Shown: piece after piece, positions 60,401 through 64,000 of the stretch
How the letters are laid out: each line of letters opens with the position of its first letter
Numbering within the stretch: the stretch's first letter is position 1
DNA from: Stutzerimonas stutzeri TS44
GTDB lineage: Bacteria; Pseudomonadota; Gammaproteobacteria; Pseudomonadales; Pseudomonadaceae
Length of the DNA stretch: 64,000 nt
NCBI GenBank assembly: GCA_000263395.1
Contig: AJXE01000001.1
Span: 186,001-250,000 of the forward strand
Direction: 5' to 3'
Position numbers and translations under genes: made by a program
Notes under the pieces: generated by a model
What the model saw: only the letters and a program-made list of their open reading frames with translations
What the model was told of the DNA's origin: nothing
Database searches by the model: none

Positions 60401-61195
60401 TCAGCGGATCAGCCCTTCCAGGGGCGACGAGGCGCTGGCGTAGAGCTTCTTCGGCATGCGCCCGGCGAGATAGGCCAAGCGCCCGGCCTCGATGGCGTAC
60501 TTCATCGCCTGGGCCATCAGCAGCGGGTTCTGCGCATGGGCGATGGCGCTGTTCATCAGCACCGCCTCGCAACCCAGCTCCATCGCGATGGTGGCATCCG
60601 AAGCCGTACCCACGCCGGCATCCACCAGCACCGGCACCGTCGCTTCCTCGAGGATGATGCGCAGGTTGTAGGGGTTGCAGATGCCCAGGCCCGTGCCGAT
60701 CAGGCCGGCCAGCGGCATCACCGCGATGCAGCCCATCTCGGCCAGTTGACGGGCGATGATCGGGTCGTCGCTGGTGTAGACCATCACGTCGAAGCCGTCC
60801 CTGACCAGCACTTCGGCGGCCTTGAGGGTTTCGATCACGTTGGGGAACAGGGTTTTCTGGTCGGCCAGCACTTCCAGCTTGACCAGCTTGTGGCCGTCGA
60901 GCAGCTCGCGCGCCAGGCGGCAGGTGCGCACCGCCTCCTCGGCGTCGTAGCAGCCGGCGGTGTTCGGCAGGATGGTGTAGCGCTCGGGGCTGATCACGTC
61001 GAGCAGGTTCGGCTCGCCGGGATTCTGGCCGATGTTGGTGCGGCGCACGGCGACGGTGACGATCTCCGCGCCGGAGGCCTCGATAGCGTCACGTGTCTCG
61101 TCGAGGTCCTTGTATTTGCCGGTGCCTACCAGCAGCCGTGATTGATAGGTGCGGCCAGCCAGGGTAAAGGGCTTGTCGTTCGGAACTGCGCGCAT
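60401..61195 (-). CDS. thiG: Thiazole synthase
   Basis: Builds the thiazole ring of thiamine from DXP, dehydroglycine and ThiS-thiocarboxylate. 264 residues: [11 protein letters not shown] near the N-terminus, the Schiff-base Lys in [27 protein letters not shown] and [13 protein letters not shown] (phosphate loops of the TIM barrel). ATG 61195 has GAGGA upstream. The sulfur carrier thiS is upstream on the same strand. Confidence 0.97.
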   Translation of the reverse strand: MRAVPNDKPFTLAGRTYQSRLLVGTGKYKDLDETRDAIEASGAEIVTVAVRRTNIGQNPGEPNLLDVISPERYTILPNTAGCYDAEEAVRTCRLARELLDGHKLVKLEVLADQKTLFPNVIETLKAAEVLVRDGFDVMVYTSDDPIIARQLAEMGCIAVMPLAGLIGTGLGICNPYNLRIILEEATVPVLVDAGVGTASDATIAMELGCEAVLMNSAIAHAQNPLLMAQAMKYAIEAGRLAYLAGRMPKKLYASASSPLEGLIR

Positions 61196-61277
61196 GGGTA
61201 ATCCTCGTTCGGAGGTTGAACAGCACAACGACCGCCGTCACGGCAGCGGACGCTTCGAATCTGGTTGGCTGGAAGCG

Positions 61278-61478
61278 CTAGCCGCCGCCGATGGCGTGCA
61301 CCACTTCGACGCGGTCGCCCTCGCTGAGCGCCGTCGTGGCATGCGCACTGCGTGGCACGATGTCGCGATTGAGTTCGACCGCCAGGCGCCGCCCGCTCAG
61401 CTCCAGGCGCACGAGCAGATCGGCGACCGTCTGGCCGGCGGGCAGCTGGTAGGGTTCGCCATTCAACTGAATCAGCAT
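61278..61478 (-). CDS. thiS: Sulfur carrier protein ThiS
   Basis: 66 residues of the ubiquitin-like fold, ending in the required Gly-Gly (VVHAIGGG). The C-terminal Gly is adenylated by ThiF and charged with sulfur for ThiG. MLIQLNGEPYQLP is a typical start. Codirectional with thiG, 82 bases apart. Confidence 0.95.
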   Translation of the reverse strand: MLIQLNGEPYQLPAGQTVADLLVRLELSGRRLAVELNRDIVPRSAHATTALSEGDRVEVVHAIGGG

Positions 61479-61557
61479 GGGGTTCGCCGCCGTTGCGAAA
61501 GGGGGTCGGCATTCTAGCCCGAACCACCCGGCGCACCAAGGCGCCGGCGGCAGCCGT

Positions 61558-61941
61558 TCATCCTGCTCGACGAGGCAGGCGCCAGCCGGCCAGCCCCAGG
61601 CACAGCCAGCCGGCGAGGAAGGCGCTGCCGCCCAGCGGCGTGACGATGCCGAGCTTGCCGATGCCGGTGAGGGTCAGCAGGTAGAGGCTGCCGGAGAACA
61701 GCACGATGCCGACGCCGAACAGTGCCCCGGCCGCGCTCAGCAGCCGGCCCGGCGCATGCAGGCCGAGCAGCGCCACACCGAGCAGCGCCAGCGCGTGGAT
61801 CAGCTGGTACTGCACGCCGGTGTGGAAAATGGCCAGGTACTCGGCGCTCAGGCTGGCTTTCAGGCCATGCGCGGCGAAGGCGCCGAGCGCCACGCCGGTG
61901 AAGCCGAACAGCACGGCGAGCAGGACGAAGGGACGCGGCAT
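61558..61941 (-). CDS. DUF423 membrane protein (YgdD-like)
   Basis: 127 residues with about four membrane helices and the family pattern GFTGVALGAFAAHGLK, FHTGVQYQLIHALALLG and GIVLFSGSLYLLTLTG. Unknown function. ATG 61941 is preferred (GGAG seven bases upstream) to an in-frame GTG at 61953. It lies upstream of thiS on the same strand and may be co-transcribed with it. Confidence 0.88.
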   Translation of the reverse strand: MPRPFVLLAVLFGFTGVALGAFAAHGLKASLSAEYLAIFHTGVQYQLIHALALLGVALLGLHAPGRLLSAAGALFGVGIVLFSGSLYLLTLTGIGKLGIVTPLGGSAFLAGWLCLGLAGWRLPRRAG

Positions 61942-62097
61942 CGGGAACTCCACTGACTGACGGGACCACCATGATCACCCCGCGCCCCGCGCCAGGCAAA
62001 CCGGCAGCATGGGCAAGCGGATGTCGATTGCAGACAAGTCGCCCGCGCGCGGATCGCTATGGTGGAAGGCCACTCACCCGATCACCAGGGAGCCTCC

Positions 62098-62448
62098 ATG
62101 CACCAGCCAATCACCCTGCTGCGCGACACCCGTCCGGTTCCCGTCCTCGACGCCTCCAAGTGGCAGATCGTCGAGGGCGAGCCGCGCACGGTGAACCTCA
62201 ACGCCTACACCTCGCCCGACGGCCGCAAGATCATGGGCACCTGGATCTGCACGCCGGGCAAGTGGCAGGTCAGCTACGACAAGTGGGAGTACTGCCACTT
62301 CCAGGAGGGCTACTGCATCATCACCCCGGAAGGCAAGGAGCCGATCCACCTGCGCGCCGGCGACATCTTCATGATCGAGCCGGGCATGCGCGGCACCTGG
62401 GAAGTGGTCGAGACCGTGCGCAAGTACTTCATCTTCGTCGCCGACTGA
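62098..62448 (+). CDS. Cupin-domain protein (Cupin_3/DUF861)
   Basis: 116 residues; one small beta-barrel with WEYCHFQEGYCIITPEGKEP and LRAGDIFMIEPGMRGTWEV, the typical cupin 2-motif region. Similar proteins are related to ureidoglycine aminohydrolase, but the substrate is unknown. AGGGAG sits before ATG 62098. The metal-binding His/Glu set is only partly visible. Confidence 0.8.
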   Translation: MHQPITLLRDTRPVPVLDASKWQIVEGEPRTVNLNAYTSPDGRKIMGTWICTPGKWQVSYDKWEYCHFQEGYCIITPEGKEPIHLRAGDIFMIEPGMRGTWEVVETVRKYFIFVAD

Positions 62449-62547
62449 GTCCGCATCGCCGGGTGGTCAGCCGCCCGGCACCCCACCTGTCCCGCTGCGG
62501 CCGGGCGGCCTCTATAATGGTCGCCCCTCCAGCCGCCTCTCGCCTCC

Positions 62548-63261
62548 ATGTCACCCCGCCGCCTGCTTCGCCGTACCGTCCGAGTCCTGCTCTACAGCCT
62601 GGCCGCCAGCGCGCTGCTGGTGCTGCTGCTGCGCTGGGTGCCACCGCCGTTCACCGCGCTGATGGTCGAGCGCAAGATCGAATCCTGGGTCGACGGCGAG
62701 CCCATCGACCTGCAACGCGAATGGCGACCCTGGCAGGAGCTGCCGGACGACCTGAAGATGGCGGTGATCGCCGCCGAGGACCAGAAGTTCGCCGGGCACT
62801 GGGGCTTCGATATCGCCGCGATCCGCGCCGCCTTCAGTCACAACGCCAGCGGCGGCTCGCTGCGCGGCGCCTCCACGCTGAGCCAGCAGGTGGCCAAGAA
62901 CCTGTTCCTCTGGTCCGGCCGCAGCTGGCTGCGCAAGGGCGTCGAGGCCTGGTTCACCGCGCTGATCGAACTGCTGTGGCCGAAGCAGCGCATCCTCGAG
63001 GTCTACCTCAACAGCGTCGAATGGGGCGAAGGCATCTTCGGTGCGCAGGCAGCCGCGCGGCAGCACTTCGGTGTGGGCGCGCCGTACCTGTCGACCCGCC
63101 AGGCCTGCCTGCTCGCCGCGGTGCTGCCCAATCCGCGCGAGTGGAGCGCCGGCCGCCCCAGCACCTACGTGAGCAATCGGGCCAACTGGATCCGCCGGCA
63201 GATACGCCAGCTCGGCGGCAGCCACTACCTGCTGCAGCTGGAGACACGGCGCGCCCGCTGA
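62548..63261 (+). CDS. mtgA: Monofunctional peptidoglycan glycosyltransferase
   Basis: 237 residues; one membrane anchor (LLYSLAASALLVLLLRWVP) then a GT51 domain. The catalytic Glu is in AVIAAEDQKFAGHWGFD, followed by RGASTLSQQVAKNLFLW and ILEVYLNSVEWGEGIFGAQ. It polymerises lipid II into glycan strands on the periplasmic side without a transpeptidase domain. Starts at ATG 62548, 99 bases after the cupin gene. Confidence 0.96.
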   Translation: MSPRRLLRRTVRVLLYSLAASALLVLLLRWVPPPFTALMVERKIESWVDGEPIDLQREWRPWQELPDDLKMAVIAAEDQKFAGHWGFDIAAIRAAFSHNASGGSLRGASTLSQQVAKNLFLWSGRSWLRKGVEAWFTALIELLWPKQRILEVYLNSVEWGEGIFGAQAAARQHFGVGAPYLSTRQACLLAAVLPNPREWSAGRPSTYVSNRANWIRRQIRQLGGSHYLLQLETRRAR

Positions 63262-63410
63262 GGAGCCGAAGGCGGAGAAAGCGCCCTGCGGCCACGTGAC
63301 ATCCTGCGCCCTTCCAGCGTCTAGTGGCATAGCGCCATCTATACGACCCAAGCGCCTTGCCTCCACGCTCGGCTTTCTTCGTGCAGCACCTTTCTGGATC
63401 GAAGCAGGAC

Positions 63411-64000
63411 ATGAACACGCCGTTGCTCCGAATGAGCCTGGGTTATTTCACCCTGGCCCTGCTGTGGATTCTGCTCAGCGATCCACTGCTGCAGCTGCTC
63501 ACCGACGGCCAGTCCGCCGGATGGCAAACGGCCAAGGGCGTAGCCTTCGTGACGCTCACCAGCGCCCTGCTGTACCTGTTCGGCCGCCGCTACTTCCGCC
63601 AGCTCGCCGCACAGCAGCAGACCCACCGCCTGCAGGCGAGCAGCCTGCGCCAGGCCGCCGCGGTGTTCGACAGCACCCAGGAAGGCGTGCTGGTGACCGA
63701 TCCCGAACAGCGCATCGTGCACGTCAACCCGGCCTTCAGCCGCATCACCGGCTACAGCATCGACGAGGTGCTCGGCCAGACGCCCAGGCTGTTCGCCTCC
63801 GGCCAGCATGGCCGCCCCTTCTATCGCGACATGTGGCGAGCGCTGCACGGCACCGGCGCCTGGAGCGGCGAGATCTGGAACCGCCGCAAGAGTGGCGAGG
63901 TGTACCCGCAATGGCAGAACCTGCGCGCCATCCATGACGAGCACGGCCAGCTCAGCCATTACGTCGCGGTGTTCTCCGACCTCACCGCGCTCAAGCGCTC
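63411..64000 (+). CDS. N-terminal part of a PAS-domain sensor protein (runs off the window)
   Basis: From ATG 63411 (GCAGGA upstream) the frame stays open to the window edge, about 196 residues. Two hydrophobic segments (MSLGYFTLALLWILLSDPLL and VAFVTLTSALLYLFGRRYF) anchor it in the membrane. A PAS domain begins near residue 85 (AAVFDSTQEGVLVTDPEQRI, VNPAFSRITGYSIDEVLGQ, SGEIWNRRKSGEVYPQW). In pseudomonads this layout usually leads to GGDEF-EAL domains that control cyclic-di-GMP, but the output domain is not in view. Confidence 0.8.
   Translation, partial: MNTPLLRMSLGYFTLALLWILLSDPLLQLLTDGQSAGWQTAKGVAFVTLTSALLYLFGRRYFRQLAAQQQTHRLQASSLRQAAAVFDSTQEGVLVTDPEQRIVHVNPAFSRITGYSIDEVLGQTPRLFASGQHGRPFYRDMWRALHGTGAWSGEIWNRRKSGEVYPQWQNLRAIHDEHGQLSHYVAVFSDLTALKR

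Overview
The window is a chromosomal segment from a high-GC gammaproteobacterium of the Pseudomonadaceae. I infer this from protein sequences very close to those I remember from Pseudomonas aeruginosa (AhcY, PilT, PilG/PilH, ChpA) and from gene order. Stretches of the window, partly rearranged, follow the P. aeruginosa PAO1 order ahcY-metF-rhlE-RND pump-yceI-cyt b561-bioA-rsmE-chp/pil-gshB-tonB3-yqgE-ruvX-pyrR-pyrB-pyrC'-pilU-pilT-yggS-proC-yggT-metX-metW-rdgB-hemW-trmB-thiG-thiS-mtgA. A Stutzerimonas (P. stutzeri)-like species is a reasonable guess, but I cannot fix the species. No rRNA, tRNA, CRISPR array, insertion sequence or prophage was seen.

Layout. 1-2540: the end of a probable LysE-type exporter, then a two-gene unit of an ArsR/methyltransferase regulator (SahR-like) and metK, with a perfect 15+2+15 palindrome at the regulator's promoter. 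2678-6060: an accessory patch with a PAAR-DUF2235 type VI secretion phospholipase effector, its lipoprotein immunity gene, a second immunity copy broken by a stop codon, and the start of a third. 6095-13121: an MgtE-like Mg transporter, a YadGH-type ABC exporter, a ferric-reductase-like flavocytochrome, ligB, a c'-type cytochrome lipoprotein and a small secreted Cys-rich protein. 13214-17826: promoter, SAH riboswitch, ahcY, metF and the DEAD-box helicase rhlE. 17898-25045 (minus strand): a MexAB-OprM/TtgABC-type efflux operon with a TtgR-like operator but no neighbouring repressor gene, then yceI and cytochrome b561. 25211-27438: bioA and rsmE. 27470-40538 (minus strand): the Pil-Chp chemosensory cluster pilGHIJK-chpABC that controls type IV pilus twitching. 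40772-46603: gshB, tonB3, yqgE-ruvX-pyrR-pyrB-pyrC'. 46688-49395 (minus strand): a TM2 protein and the retraction ATPases pilU and pilT. 49463-53671: yggS-proC-yggT and a dynamin-like GTPase. 53752-58074: metX-metW-DUF4426-rdgB-hemW-DUF3392. 58136-61941 (minus strand): DUF1329, trmB, thiG, thiS, DUF423. 62098-64000: a cupin, mtgA and the start of a PAS-domain sensor.

Two themes dominate. The first is the methionine/SAM cycle: metK, ahcY, metF, metX and metW, with two different predicted SAH sensors (a protein regulator on metK, a riboswitch on ahcY). The second is type IV pilus motility: chemosensory system, retraction motors and TonB3. The most unusual part is the effector/immunity patch, whose immunity gene has been duplicated, partly homogenised (261 identical bases) and inactivated. 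Less expected features are a MITE-like inverted repeat between convergent genes, an orphan efflux operator, an intrinsic terminator inside the pil-chp operon and a 12-unit hexanucleotide repeat inside chpA.
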